From positions 1,994,166 through 2,058,165 of the forward strand of contig NZ_BMHO01000001.1 in assembly GCF_014640975.1 (NCBI RefSeq): a stretch of 64,000 nt of DNA, written 5' to 3'. The notes under the pieces are model-generated. The model was not told where the DNA came from. It saw only the letters and a program-made list of their open reading frames with translations, and did no database searches. This document shows positions 32,403 through 40,190 of the stretch, piece by piece. The stretch's first letter is position 1. Each line of letters begins with the position of its first letter. The DNA comes from Microbacterium faecale. Its GTDB lineage: Bacteria > Actinomycetota > Actinomycetes > Actinomycetales > Microbacteriaceae. Position numbers and translations under genes: made by a program.

Positions 32403-33017
32403 GTGAGCGAAGAGCAGAACGAGAACGCGGAGTCCGCGCCACGCAGAGTCGTGGTGGCCGAGGACGAGTCGCTGATCCGCATGGACATCGTCGAGATCCT
32501 GCGCGACAACGGCTTCGAGGTCGTCGGCGAGGCGGGGGATGGCGAGACGGCGGTGCAACTGGCAACCGAGTTGCGGCCTGACCTCGTCGTCATGGACGTG
32601 AAGATGCCGCAGCTGGACGGGATCACCGCAGCCGAGCAGCTGAGCCGCGACAACATCGCGCCCGTCGTCCTGCTCACGGCCTTCAGCCAGAAGGAGCTCG
32701 TCGAGCGCGCGACGGAGGCGGGTGCCCTGGCGTACGTTGTCAAGCCGTTCACGCCGAACGACCTCCTGCCCGCGATCGAGATCGCCCTGGCGCGTCACGA
32801 GCAGATCATCACGCTCGAGGCCGAGGTTCAGGACATGGTCGAGCGCTTCGAGACGCGCAAGCTCGTCGACCGGGCCAAGGGCCTCCTGAACGAGAAGATG
32901 GGCCTCAGCGAGCCGGAGGCGTTCCGCTGGATTCAGAAGGCGTCGATGGACCGTCGTCTCACCATGCAGGACGTCGCCAAGGCGATCATCGAGCAGCTCT
33001 CCCCAAAGAAGGACTGA
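32403..33017 (+). CDS. pdtaR: ANTAR-domain response regulator (PdtaR-like)
   Basis: A 204-residue two-domain protein. The receiver domain (about residues 14-130) has the acidic pair in VAEDESLIRMD, the phospho-acceptor Asp in VVMDVKMPQLDG, T in LLTAFS and K in VVKPF. The C-terminal ANTAR RNA-binding domain (about 140-200) reads RKLVDRAKGLLNEKMGLSEPEAFRWIQ. In mycobacteria the homologue works with the kinase PdtaS as an RNA-level regulator. No kinase gene is adjacent here. It lies 35 nt after tRNA-Leu. Confidence 0.93.
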   Translation: MSEEQNENAESAPRRVVVAEDESLIRMDIVEILRDNGFEVVGEAGDGETAVQLATELRPDLVVMDVKMPQLDGITAAEQLSRDNIAPVVLLTAFSQKELVERATEAGALAYVVKPFTPNDLLPAIEIALARHEQIITLEAEVQDMVERFETRKLVDRAKGLLNEKMGLSEPEAFRWIQKASMDRRLTMQDVAKAIIEQLSPKKD

Positions 33018-33031
33018 GCGCCCCTCGTCGC

Positions 33032-33103
33032 ACCGAAAGAACATGGTTGACGCGAAAGCACAGGAAATACCTTGTGCGCTCGCGTAAACCATGTTCTTTC
33101 GGT
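33032..33103. repeat. 72-nt near-perfect inverted repeat between convergent genes
   Basis: The outer arms of 17 bp pair perfectly (ACCGAAAGAACATGGTT with its complement at 33087-33103). An inner 5-bp block (ACGCG/CGCGT) and a GCACA/TGTGC block lie across a short AT-rich tip (aaata). It sits between pdtaR and the convergent thioesterase gene and is AT-richer than its surroundings. It may be a bidirectional terminator, or a small mobile or extragenic repeat. Confidence 0.8.
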
Positions 33104-33105
33104 CG

Positions 33106-33519
33106 TTACGGCAGGTCCTTGATCAGGTTCGTGATGCGGACCGTCGAGCAGCGGCGCCCCTGATCGTTCGTGACCACGATCTCGTGGACCGTCATCGTGC
33201 GCCCGAGGTGGATCGCGGTGCACGTGCCCGTGACGGTTCCGGCGGTCGCGGAAGACGTGTGCGTCGCGTTAATGTCCACTCCGACGGCGAGGCGGCCGGG
33301 GCCGGCATGCAGGTTGGCCGCCATGGATCCCAGCGACTCGCCGAGGACCACGTACGCGCCGCCGTGGAGGAGGCCGACGGGCTGAGTGTTGCCCTCGACC
33401 GGCATTGTCGCGACCGCGCGCTCCGGGGAGATCTCAGAGAACTCGATCCCCATGCGATCCGCGAGCACGCCCAATCCGCGCTCGCGGAGCCACTGCATGC
33501 CATCGACTACGTCGGTCAT
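33106..33519 (-). CDS. PaaI-like hotdog-fold thioesterase
   Basis: A 137-residue single hotdog domain. The signature HGGAYVVLGESLGSMAA contains the His-Gly-Gly and the catalytic acidic residue position of PaaI/YdiI-type acyl-CoA thioesterases. The substrate cannot be told from sequence. I start at ATG 33519 (MTDVVDGMQWL); AAGGAT lies 6 nt upstream, in keeping with the leaderless pattern of the neighbours. A longer start at 33567 would overlap the divergent polA promoter. Confidence 0.87.
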   Translation of the reverse strand: MTDVVDGMQWLRERGLGVLADRMGIEFSEISPERAVATMPVEGNTQPVGLLHGGAYVVLGESLGSMAANLHAGPGRLAVGVDINATHTSSATAGTVTGTCTAIHLGRTMTVHEIVVTNDQGRRCSTVRITNLIKDLP

Positions 33520-33525
33520 CGTTCT

Positions 33526-33531
33526 ATCCTT
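33526..33531 (-). promoter_or_regulatory. Leaderless -10 element of the thioesterase gene
   Basis: AAGGAT on the minus strand, exactly 6 nt before ATG 33519. It is divergent to the polA -10, whose inner edge is 35 nt away, so the two promoters share their upstream DNA. Confidence 0.4.
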
Positions 33532-33566
33532 CCGGCGCGGACGTTCGAATGTCGGGCGTCCCGGCA

Positions 33567-33572
33567 TACCCT
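33567..33572 (+). promoter_or_regulatory. Leaderless -10 element of polA
   Basis: TACCCT ends exactly 6 nt before GTG 33579. The bases between (ggaggg) also look like a Shine-Dalgarno, but it would be too close to the start codon to work well. Confidence 0.5.
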
Positions 33573-33578
33573 GGAGGG

Positions 33579-36203
33579 GTGACGGATCCCACGAAGCCCA
33601 CTCTGCTCATCGTCGATGGCCATTCTCTCGCGTTCCGCGCGTTCTTCGCGCTTCCGGTCGACTCGTTCCAGAATTCCGAGGGTCAGCACACCAACGGCAT
33701 CCACGGGTTCTTGTCGATGTTCCTCAACCTGTTGAAGAACGAGGCGCCCACCCACGTGGCCGTCGCCTTCGACGTGTCGGACCAGACCTTCCGCAAGGAG
33801 GAGTACCCCGAGTACAAGGATGGGCGCGACGTCACACCGCCGGAGTTCAAGGGACAGATCCCGCTGTTGAAGCAGGCGCTCGAGGCGATGAACATCACGG
33901 TGCTCGAGAAGGACGGATTCGAGGCCGATGACATCCTCGCGACGCTCGCGCGCCGCGGCACTGACGCGAACTATCGCGTGCTCGTCTGCTCGGGCGACCG
34001 TGATGCGATCCAGCTCGTCACCGACGAGGTCACCCTGCTGTATCCGTCGGTTCAGGGCGTGTCGAAGCTGAAACGATACGACCCCGCCGCGGTTGTCGAG
34101 CGCTACGGTGTGCCGCCGCACCAGTACCCGGACATCGCCGCGCTCGTCGGCGAGAAGGCCGACAACCTGCCCGGCGTGCCGAAGGTCGGGGAGAAGACGG
34201 CCGTCAAGTGGCTGACGCAGTTCGGCACGCTGGACGCGGTGATCGCCGCGGCGGAGGACATCAAGGGCGTCGTCGGTCAGAACCTGCGTGACCACATCGA
34301 CGACGTACGCCGCAACCGGCGCCTCAACCGCCTCCTCGACGACATCGACGTGCCCGTCGAGCTGCCGCAGCTCGCGGTCGACTCCGCGGATGACGCGGCC
34401 GTGCGCGACGTCTTCTCGAAGCTCGAGTTCCGCACACTGCTCAAGCGCGTGCTCGATCAGCTGGGATCCGGAACCGAGGAAGCCGTGGAACCTCGCGCCG
34501 AGACGCCGGAGGTGGCAGTGCTCGCCGCCGGCGATTTCGCGGCGTGGCTCGCGTCGACGGAGGGCACCGTGGGGATCACGGTCGACATGGCCGACGGCGT
34601 GCCTGTCCGCGTGGGCGCGGCGACGGCATCCGCGGCCGTCGAAGCGGCGTGGAGTGACGAGGTGCGCGACGCGTCCGCGACCTGGTTCGCGTCGGACGCG
34701 CCGAAATCGATGTGCGACGCGAAGGTGCAGCTCAAGGCGCTCGGCCGCACAGGCCTCGAGGTGCGGGGGGTCGTGGCCGACGCGCTGATCGCCGGATGGA
34801 TCGCGCGGCCGTCGTTCCCGGACAAGACGCTGGCCCACCTCGTCGACCGGTACCTCGGAGAGACGCTGCCGCAGGCCGATCCGAACCAGCTCGTGCCGGA
34901 GACGGAGGGCGCCTCGGCGGGCGAGTTGGCGTGGTTCACGCTGCGCGCGGCCGATGCCGTGTATGAGACGCTTCCGGATCGCGCGCGGGCGGTACTCGAC
35001 GATATCGAGATGCCGACGCTGGCGGCTCTCGCGGACATGGAGCTCGCCGGTGTCGCCGTTTCGAGCGAGAAGCTCGAGACGTTCGCCGACGAACTGCGCG
35101 AGCGGGCCGCACGCATTGCCGAGGAGGCATATGCCGAGATCGGCCGCGAGGTGAATCTCGGATCGCCGAAGCAGTTGCAGCAGGTGCTCTTCGAGGAACT
35201 CGAACTGCCCAAGACGCGCAAGACGAAGACCGGGTACACGACCGATGCCAATGCCCTCGCCGACCTGCAGGTCAAGACGGGGCATCCCTTCCTCGGCCAG
35301 CTGCTCGCGCACCGGGAGGCGACGAAGCTGACGCAGATCATCGTCGGTCTTGACGAGGCGATCGCCGAAGACGGGCGCGTCCACACGACCTACCTGCAGA
35401 CCGGTAGCCAGACGGGTCGCCTGTCGAGCACGGATCCCAACCTGCAGAACATTCCGGTCCGCAGCGAGGAGTCGCATCGCATCCGCGCGGCCTTCGAGGT
35501 CGGCGAGGGATACGAGTGCCTGCTGACGGCCGACTACTCCCAGATCGAGATGCGCATCATGGCGCACCTGTCGGCGGATCCCGGACTCATCGCCGCGTTC
35601 AACGCGGGCGAGGACCTGCACCGTTACGTCGGCGCACAGGTGTTCGGCGTCGAGCCGGACGATGTGACGAGCGAGATGCGCAGCAAGGTCAAGGCGATGT
35701 CGTACGGGCTCGTGTACGGATTGAGTGCGTTCGGACTGGCGAAACAGCTCGGCATCGAGCAGAAGGAAGCCAAGCAGCTCATGCTCGGCTACTTCGAGCG
35801 GTTCGGCGCCGTGCGCGACTACCTGCGCGCATCGGTGGAGAAGGCGCGCGAGGACGGATTCACCGAGACGATTTTCGGGCGCCGCCGACCGTTCCCCGAC
35901 CTCACGAGTCCGAACCGCGTGCTGCGCGAGAACGCCGAACGCGCGGCGCTCAACGCCCCCATCCAGGGCAGCGCGGCCGACATCATGAAGATCGCGCTGT
36001 TCCGGATCCACGATGACCTGCGCGACATGTCGTCCCGGCTGCTGCTGCAGATCCACGACGAGGTCATGGTCGAAGTCGCGCCCGGCGAATGGAACGAGGT
36101 CGAGCAGATCGTGCGCCGCCAGATGGCCGACGCGGCGGAGTTGACGGTGCCGCTCTCGGTGCAGGTCGGTCGCGGATCGACGTGGAACGAAGCCGCACAC
36201 TGA
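33579..36203 (+). CDS. polA: DNA polymerase I
   Basis: Gap-filling and repair polymerase of 874 residues. The N-terminal 5'-3' exonuclease covers about 1-300 (LLIVDGHSLAFRAFFALP, GDRDAIQLV, IAALVGEKADNLPGVPKVG). The middle region lacks the DxE proofreading motif and reads GITVDMADGVPVRVGAA, so 3'-5' exonuclease activity is probably lost, as in mycobacterial and Thermus PolA. The polymerase domain is intact: motif A LLTADYSQIEMRIMAHL, motif B RSKVKAMSYGLVYGLSAFG and motif C LLLQIHDEVMVEV. Confidence 0.96.
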   Translation: MTDPTKPTLLIVDGHSLAFRAFFALPVDSFQNSEGQHTNGIHGFLSMFLNLLKNEAPTHVAVAFDVSDQTFRKEEYPEYKDGRDVTPPEFKGQIPLLKQALEAMNITVLEKDGFEADDILATLARRGTDANYRVLVCSGDRDAIQLVTDEVTLLYPSVQGVSKLKRYDPAAVVERYGVPPHQYPDIAALVGEKADNLPGVPKVGEKTAVKWLTQFGTLDAVIAAAEDIKGVVGQNLRDHIDDVRRNRRLNRLLDDIDVPVELPQLAVDSADDAAVRDVFSKLEFRTLLKRVLDQLGSGTEEAVEPRAETPEVAVLAAGDFAAWLASTEGTVGITVDMADGVPVRVGAATASAAVEAAWSDEVRDASATWFASDAPKSMCDAKVQLKALGRTGLEVRGVVADALIAGWIARPSFPDKTLAHLVDRYLGETLPQADPNQLVPETEGASAGELAWFTLRAADAVYETLPDRARAVLDDIEMPTLAALADMELAGVAVSSEKLETFADELRERAARIAEEAYAEIGREVNLGSPKQLQQVLFEELELPKTRKTKTGYTTDANALADLQVKTGHPFLGQLLAHREATKLTQIIVGLDEAIAEDGRVHTTYLQTGSQTGRLSSTDPNLQNIPVRSEESHRIRAAFEVGEGYECLLTADYSQIEMRIMAHLSADPGLIAAFNAGEDLHRYVGAQVFGVEPDDVTSEMRSKVKAMSYGLVYGLSAFGLAKQLGIEQKEAKQLMLGYFERFGAVRDYLRASVEKAREDGFTETIFGRRRPFPDLTSPNRVLRENAERAALNAPIQGSAADIMKIALFRIHDDLRDMSSRLLLQIHDEVMVEVAPGEWNEVEQIVRRQMADAAELTVPLSVQVGRGSTWNEAAH

Positions 36204-36218
36204 TCTGGAGGCGGCCGA

Positions 36219-36224
36219 TAGCCT
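36219..36224 (+). promoter_or_regulatory. Leaderless -10 element of the DUF885 gene
   Basis: TAGCCT lies 7 nt before ATG 36232, only 15 nt after the polA stop, with no Shine-Dalgarno between hexamer and start. Confidence 0.5.
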
Positions 36225-36231
36225 GGGCGGC

Positions 36232-37893
36232 ATGGAACAGCAGACGCGACAGACGACCCCGATCGACGCGATCGCTGAGGCATGGACTGACGAGGCGGTT
36301 CGCCTGCGTCCCGAGATCGGCACGTACATCGGCCGAAATGAGGGAGACGGGGGCTTCGGCGACCACAGTCCAGACGGTCACGATGCCATCGCGACGGCGG
36401 CGAGCGAGGTGCTCGCCCGCCTGGAGCGGGCCGAACCGCAAGACGACGTGGACCGTGTCACGAAGAGCGATCTCGCGCGAGATCTCGCCCTGGTGCAGGA
36501 GCTGCACGCCGCGAGATGGCACCTTCGGGACCTCAACGTGCTGGACAGCCCGTCGCAGGAGATCCGGCAGGTCTTCGACCTCATGCCGACCGACAGCGCC
36601 GACGACTGGGGGACGATCGCCGCGCGGCTCGGCGCCGTGCCCGACGCGGTCGACGGATACGTCCGGACGCTGCAGTGCGGCATCGCGGAGGGCGTCGTTC
36701 CTGCCGTGCGCCAAGTGCGCGAAGTCATCGCGCAGGTGCGCGACTGCGCCCGGAGCGACGGCTTCTTCGACCGGCTGATCGCCGGCGGTCATTCTCTGCC
36801 GGACAGCCTGCGTCGTGACCTCGAGCGCGGGGCGACGATGGCCCGCGAATCCTATGGCCGACTCGGCGAGTTCCTCGCGGGCACGCTGGCGCCGGCAGCC
36901 GCGCCAGAAGATGCCGTCGGGCGCGACATCTACGCCCTGCACTCGCGGGCGTTTCTCGGCGCCACGGTCGACCTCGACGAGACGTACGAGTGGGGGCTCG
37001 AAGAGCTCGCGCGGGTTCGCGAGGAGCAGGAGCGCACCGCGCGCGAGATTCTGCCGGGCGCGACCGTCGAGGAAGCGGTCGCGGCGCTGGAGAACGACCC
37101 CGCGCACCGACTCGAGGGAGCCGAGTCGCTTCGTGCATGGATGCAGGAGACGGCCGACGCGGCGATCGCCGACCTCGGCGCGACCCACTTCGACATCCCG
37201 GATCCCGTGCGTCGCATCGAATGCATGATCGCGCCGACGACCTCGGGAGAGATCTACTACACAGCGCCGAGCGAGGACTTCTCCCGTCCCGGACGCATGT
37301 GGTGGTCGATCCCGCAGGGCGTGGAGACGTTCGACACGTGGCGCGAGCTGACGACCGTGTACCACGAGGGCGTGCCGGGACATCACCTGCAGATCGGGCA
37401 GGCCGTCTATAACCGCGACCAGCTCAACAGCTGGCGACGGCTGCTCGCTGGCAGCTCGGGGCACGCCGAAGGCTGGGCCCTCTACGCGGAGCGGCTGATG
37501 GCCGAGTTGGGCTACCTCGACGACCCGGCGCCACGCCTGGGCATGCTCGACGGGCAGCGTCTGCGCGCCGCGCGTGTCGTGGTGGACATCGGCGTGCACC
37601 TCGGCAAGCGGCGTCCGGACGGCGGTGGGGCGTGGGATGCGGCATCAGCGCTCGACGCGATGCGCCGCAACGTGAACATGGCCGACGAGTTCATCGTGTT
37701 CGAGGTGAATCGGTACCTGGGGTGGCCGGGACAGGCTCCCTCCTACAAGGTCGGGCAGCGCATCTGGGAGGATCTGCGGACTGCCGTGGCCGAGCGCGAA
37801 GGGGACGCATTCTCCATGCGCGCCTTCCATCGGCGCGCCCTGGATCTCGGCGGAGTCGGCCTCGACACCCTGCGAGAGGCTCTGCTCGGCTGA
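36232..37893 (+). CDS. DUF885 family zinc metallopeptidase-like protein
   Basis: A 553-residue cytoplasmic protein with no signal peptide. The family zinc motif HEGVPGHH lies near residue 378, preceded by TTVYHEG. A downstream glutamate ligand is likely in GHAEGWALYAERLM. Family members are M3/M2-like peptidases with few characterised substrates. It is transcribed after polA from its own leaderless-type promoter and followed 44 nt later by niaP. The function is predicted from the motif only. Confidence 0.88.
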   Translation: MEQQTRQTTPIDAIAEAWTDEAVRLRPEIGTYIGRNEGDGGFGDHSPDGHDAIATAASEVLARLERAEPQDDVDRVTKSDLARDLALVQELHAARWHLRDLNVLDSPSQEIRQVFDLMPTDSADDWGTIAARLGAVPDAVDGYVRTLQCGIAEGVVPAVRQVREVIAQVRDCARSDGFFDRLIAGGHSLPDSLRRDLERGATMARESYGRLGEFLAGTLAPAAAPEDAVGRDIYALHSRAFLGATVDLDETYEWGLEELARVREEQERTAREILPGATVEEAVAALENDPAHRLEGAESLRAWMQETADAAIADLGATHFDIPDPVRRIECMIAPTTSGEIYYTAPSEDFSRPGRMWWSIPQGVETFDTWRELTTVYHEGVPGHHLQIGQAVYNRDQLNSWRRLLAGSSGHAEGWALYAERLMAELGYLDDPAPRLGMLDGQRLRAARVVVDIGVHLGKRRPDGGGAWDAASALDAMRRNVNMADEFIVFEVNRYLGWPGQAPSYKVGQRIWEDLRTAVAEREGDAFSMRAFHRRALDLGGVGLDTLREALLG

Positions 37894-37901
37894 GGGCGGA
37901 A

Positions 37902-37931
37902 TTGCGCTAAAGGTCATAATGACATTAATCT
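37902..37931 (+). promoter_or_regulatory. niaP promoter with overlapping palindromic operators
   Basis: A possible -35 TTGCGC (37902) and -10 TAATCT (37926-37931) are 18 nt apart, and the -10 ends 6 nt before GTG 37938. Two 5-1-5 palindromes overlap in between: GTCATAATGAC (37913-37923) and TAATGACATTA (37917-37927). The second covers the first bases of the -10, as expected for a repressor site. Confidence 0.6.
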
Positions 37932-37937
37932 GGCGCA

Positions 37938-39281
37938 GTGACTGATCTCAACGAGCGCGCACACGCGCTGACCCCGTCTCAACGCCTCGACCGCGCCCGG
38001 TACTCGCGCGAGCACACCCGGATCCTCGGCGGATCCGGTGTGGGGTGGGCGCTGGACGCGATGGACGTCGGCCTGATCTCGTTCATCATCGCCGCGCTGG
38101 CGACCGAGTGGAATCTTGACGGCACGACGACGGGTTGGATCGCTTCGGTCGGCTTCATCGGTATGGCTGTCGGGGCGAGCGTCGGTGGCCTCCTGGCCGA
38201 CAAGCTCGGTCGACGCCAGGTGTTCGCGCTGACGCTGTTGGTCTACGGCGTAGCGACGGGCGCGAGTGCGCTCGTCGGGGGAGTGGGCGCCCTGCTCCTG
38301 CTCCGCTTCATCGTCGGGTTGGGCCTCGGCAGCGAGCTGCCCGTTGCCTCGACGTACGTGAGCGAGTTCGCGCCGAAGCGCATTCGTGGTCGCCTTGTCG
38401 TGATCCTCGAGGCTTTCTGGGCCGTCGGCTGGACAGCATCGGCCGTGATCGGCTATTTCGTCGTTCCGCTCGAGAACGGCTGGCGCTGGGCATTCGCGAT
38501 CGGCGCGATCCCCGCGGTGTACGCGCTCGTGATTCGGTGGGGCCTGCCGGAGTCGGTCCGTTGGCTTGAGGCGAACGGCCGCCTCGCGGAGGCGGACGCG
38601 GTGGTCCGTCGCTTCGAGACGCCCGACGCGCGCCCCGAGCCTGTTCCCGAGGAGCCGCCCGCGCCGCGCCCGGCCATGCGACGCGGCACGCTTGCCGATC
38701 TGTTCCGCGGTGGCCTCGCACCGCGCACCTTCGCGCTGTGGTCGGTGTGGGCGTTCGTGAACTTCAGCTATTACGGTGCCTTCATCTGGATCCCGTCGAT
38801 CCTCGTCGCCCAGGGTTTCGACCTGGTGCACTCGTTCGGCTACACCCTCATCATCACGCTCGCGCAGCTGCCCGGATACGCCGTGGCGGCGTGGCTGATC
38901 GAGGTATGGGGCCGTCGCGCGACGCTCTCGGTGTTCCTCGTCGGCTCGGCGGCGTCGGCGATGCTGTTCGGGACGGCGGGCGAGGTCTGGCAGATCCTGC
39001 TCTATGGATGCCTGCTGTCGTTCTTCAACCTGGGAGCCTGGGGCGCGCTGTACGCGGTGAGCCCGGAGATCTACCCGACGGCCGTGCGCGCGACCGGCGC
39101 GGGAGCCGCGGCGGCGGTGGGCCGGGTGGCGTCGATCGCTGCACCGCTGTTCACGCCGTGGGCGCTCGGACTCGGCGGTGCGGGACTCGTCTTCACGGTC
39201 TTCGCGATCTGCTTCGCGATCGCCGCCGCGAGTGCATGGGGGCTCAGCGATCTGAAGGGCCGCGCGTTGCCGGAGGTCTGA
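37938..39281 (+). CDS. niaP: MFS transporter, NiaP-like niacin permease
   Basis: A 447-residue major facilitator protein with 12 predicted helices and a charged central loop (about residues 225-255). It resembles Bacillus NiaP along its length as I recall that sequence: GWALDAMDVGLISFIIAAL, LGRRQVF, GLGLGSELPVASTYVSEFAP, ILEAFWAVGW, FSYYGAFIWIPS and SFFNLGAWGALYA. The proposed role is uptake of nicotinate, feeding NAD salvage. The palindromic operator in the promoter suggests a dedicated repressor, perhaps of NAD metabolism, but none is nearby. Confidence 0.8.
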   Translation: MTDLNERAHALTPSQRLDRARYSREHTRILGGSGVGWALDAMDVGLISFIIAALATEWNLDGTTTGWIASVGFIGMAVGASVGGLLADKLGRRQVFALTLLVYGVATGASALVGGVGALLLLRFIVGLGLGSELPVASTYVSEFAPKRIRGRLVVILEAFWAVGWTASAVIGYFVVPLENGWRWAFAIGAIPAVYALVIRWGLPESVRWLEANGRLAEADAVVRRFETPDARPEPVPEEPPAPRPAMRRGTLADLFRGGLAPRTFALWSVWAFVNFSYYGAFIWIPSILVAQGFDLVHSFGYTLIITLAQLPGYAVAAWLIEVWGRRATLSVFLVGSAASAMLFGTAGEVWQILLYGCLLSFFNLGAWGALYAVSPEIYPTAVRATGAGAAAAVGRVASIAAPLFTPWALGLGGAGLVFTVFAICFAIAAASAWGLSDLKGRALPEV

Positions 39282-39301
39282 CCGCGTGTGCCGCCGAGCG
39301 C

Positions 39302-39370
39302 TCCGTCGTTCCGCGCCAGGTCAGACGCTCGACGCGTCGCCCGTCGTCGACCGGATCCGTCGTTCCGCGC
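39302..39370. repeat. 15-bp direct repeat
   Basis: TCCGTCGTTCCGCGC occurs at 39302-39316 and again at 39356-39370 in the 97-nt gap between the convergent niaP and SGNH genes, and each copy is followed by a GGTCAG/GATCAG-like word. No terminator hairpin is obvious here. The significance is unknown. Confidence 0.6.
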
Positions 39371-39378
39371 GCGCGAGA

Positions 39379-40137
39379 TCAGGCGGCCGGATCGATCGTC
39401 GTCCACGCGCCGAACTTCGGCAGTCGCCCGTCGCCGGATGAACGCCGCGTGAGGCGCCGGCGCACCCAGGGCGTGACGTGGGCGCGGTAGTACTCACGAT
39501 TCGTCAGGTGCGGTTCGTGCGGATCGCCGAGCTCCCACCAGTCGGCGGGCACCGGCAGCCCGAGCGCATCGAGGACGCGCGCCGCGACGCGATGGTGGCC
39601 GCGCGCATTCATATGCAGGCGATCCGGCGACCAGAACGCCGGGTCGCGGAGGCGCTCGTCGGTCCAGTTGACGGCCCAGACGATGCCGTCGGTGCGGCGC
39701 ATCCGCTGCGTGACAGCGGCGGTCAGCGCGTCGCCGCGACGGCGGATGACGCGGGAGAGCGGCAGGCCGTCTGACGGATCCGCTCCAGCCAGGAGGATCG
39801 GGGTGACCCCCTCCTCCTGGCAGCGGCGCGCGACGGTGACGAAGGCGTCGACGATCCGTTCGGTCTTCGTGCCGGGGCGCAGCATATCGTTGCCTCCGCC
39901 GTTGAACGACAGGTGCGTCGGGCGCAGGGCGAGAGCGTCTTCGAGCTGCTCGTCGACGACGGGCCAGGCGAGGCGGCCCCGGATCGCGAGGTTCGCGTAC
40001 TGAATCGGCTCCTCGAGGGCGGTCGCCCAGCCTTCGGCTGTGAGGTCGGCCCACCCACGAGGGCTGCCGTCTGGGCGTTCGTCGCCGACGCCCTCGGTGA
40101 AGCTGTCTCCGATGGCCACAAAGCGCACACTCGTCAC
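39379..40137 (-). CDS. SGNH/GDSL-family hydrolase
   Basis: A 252-residue esterase/lipase-fold protein. Block I GDSFTEG puts the nucleophile at Ser12, a glycine/asparagine oxyanion block reads NGGGND, and the catalytic Asp/His block reads DRLHMNARGHH. There is no signal peptide, so it probably acts in the cytoplasm on acyl esters or sugars; the substrate is unknown. The GTG start at 40137 follows TAGACT by exactly 6 nt. Confidence 0.9.
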   Translation of the reverse strand: MTSVRFVAIGDSFTEGVGDERPDGSPRGWADLTAEGWATALEEPIQYANLAIRGRLAWPVVDEQLEDALALRPTHLSFNGGGNDMLRPGTKTERIVDAFVTVARRCQEEGVTPILLAGADPSDGLPLSRVIRRRGDALTAAVTQRMRRTDGIVWAVNWTDERLRDPAFWSPDRLHMNARGHHRVAARVLDALGLPVPADWWELGDPHEPHLTNREYYRAHVTPWVRRRLTRRSSGDGRLPKFGAWTTIDPAA

Positions 40138-40143
40138 GAAATC

Positions 40144-40149
40144 AGTCTA
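40144..40149 (-). promoter_or_regulatory. Leaderless -10 element of the SGNH gene
   Basis: TAGACT on the minus strand, 6 nt before GTG 40137. It is divergent to the luciferase-like gene, whose -10 lies about 30 nt away. Confidence 0.55.
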
Positions 40150-40178
40150 CGGGCGATACCGGAAGCTGATTCATGCGC

Positions 40179-40184
40179 GAGAAT
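40179..40184 (+). promoter_or_regulatory. Leaderless -10 element of the luciferase-like gene
   Basis: GAGAAT ends exactly 6 nt before ATG 40191, and the same hexamer at the same distance precedes hrpB. Confidence 0.45.
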
Positions 40185-40190
40185 GGATGC

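Noticed and set aside
33516..36329. 937-codon frame antisense to polA
   Set aside because: polA motifs A, B and C and the 5' nuclease are intact on the plus strand; the antisense frame has no recognisable domain.
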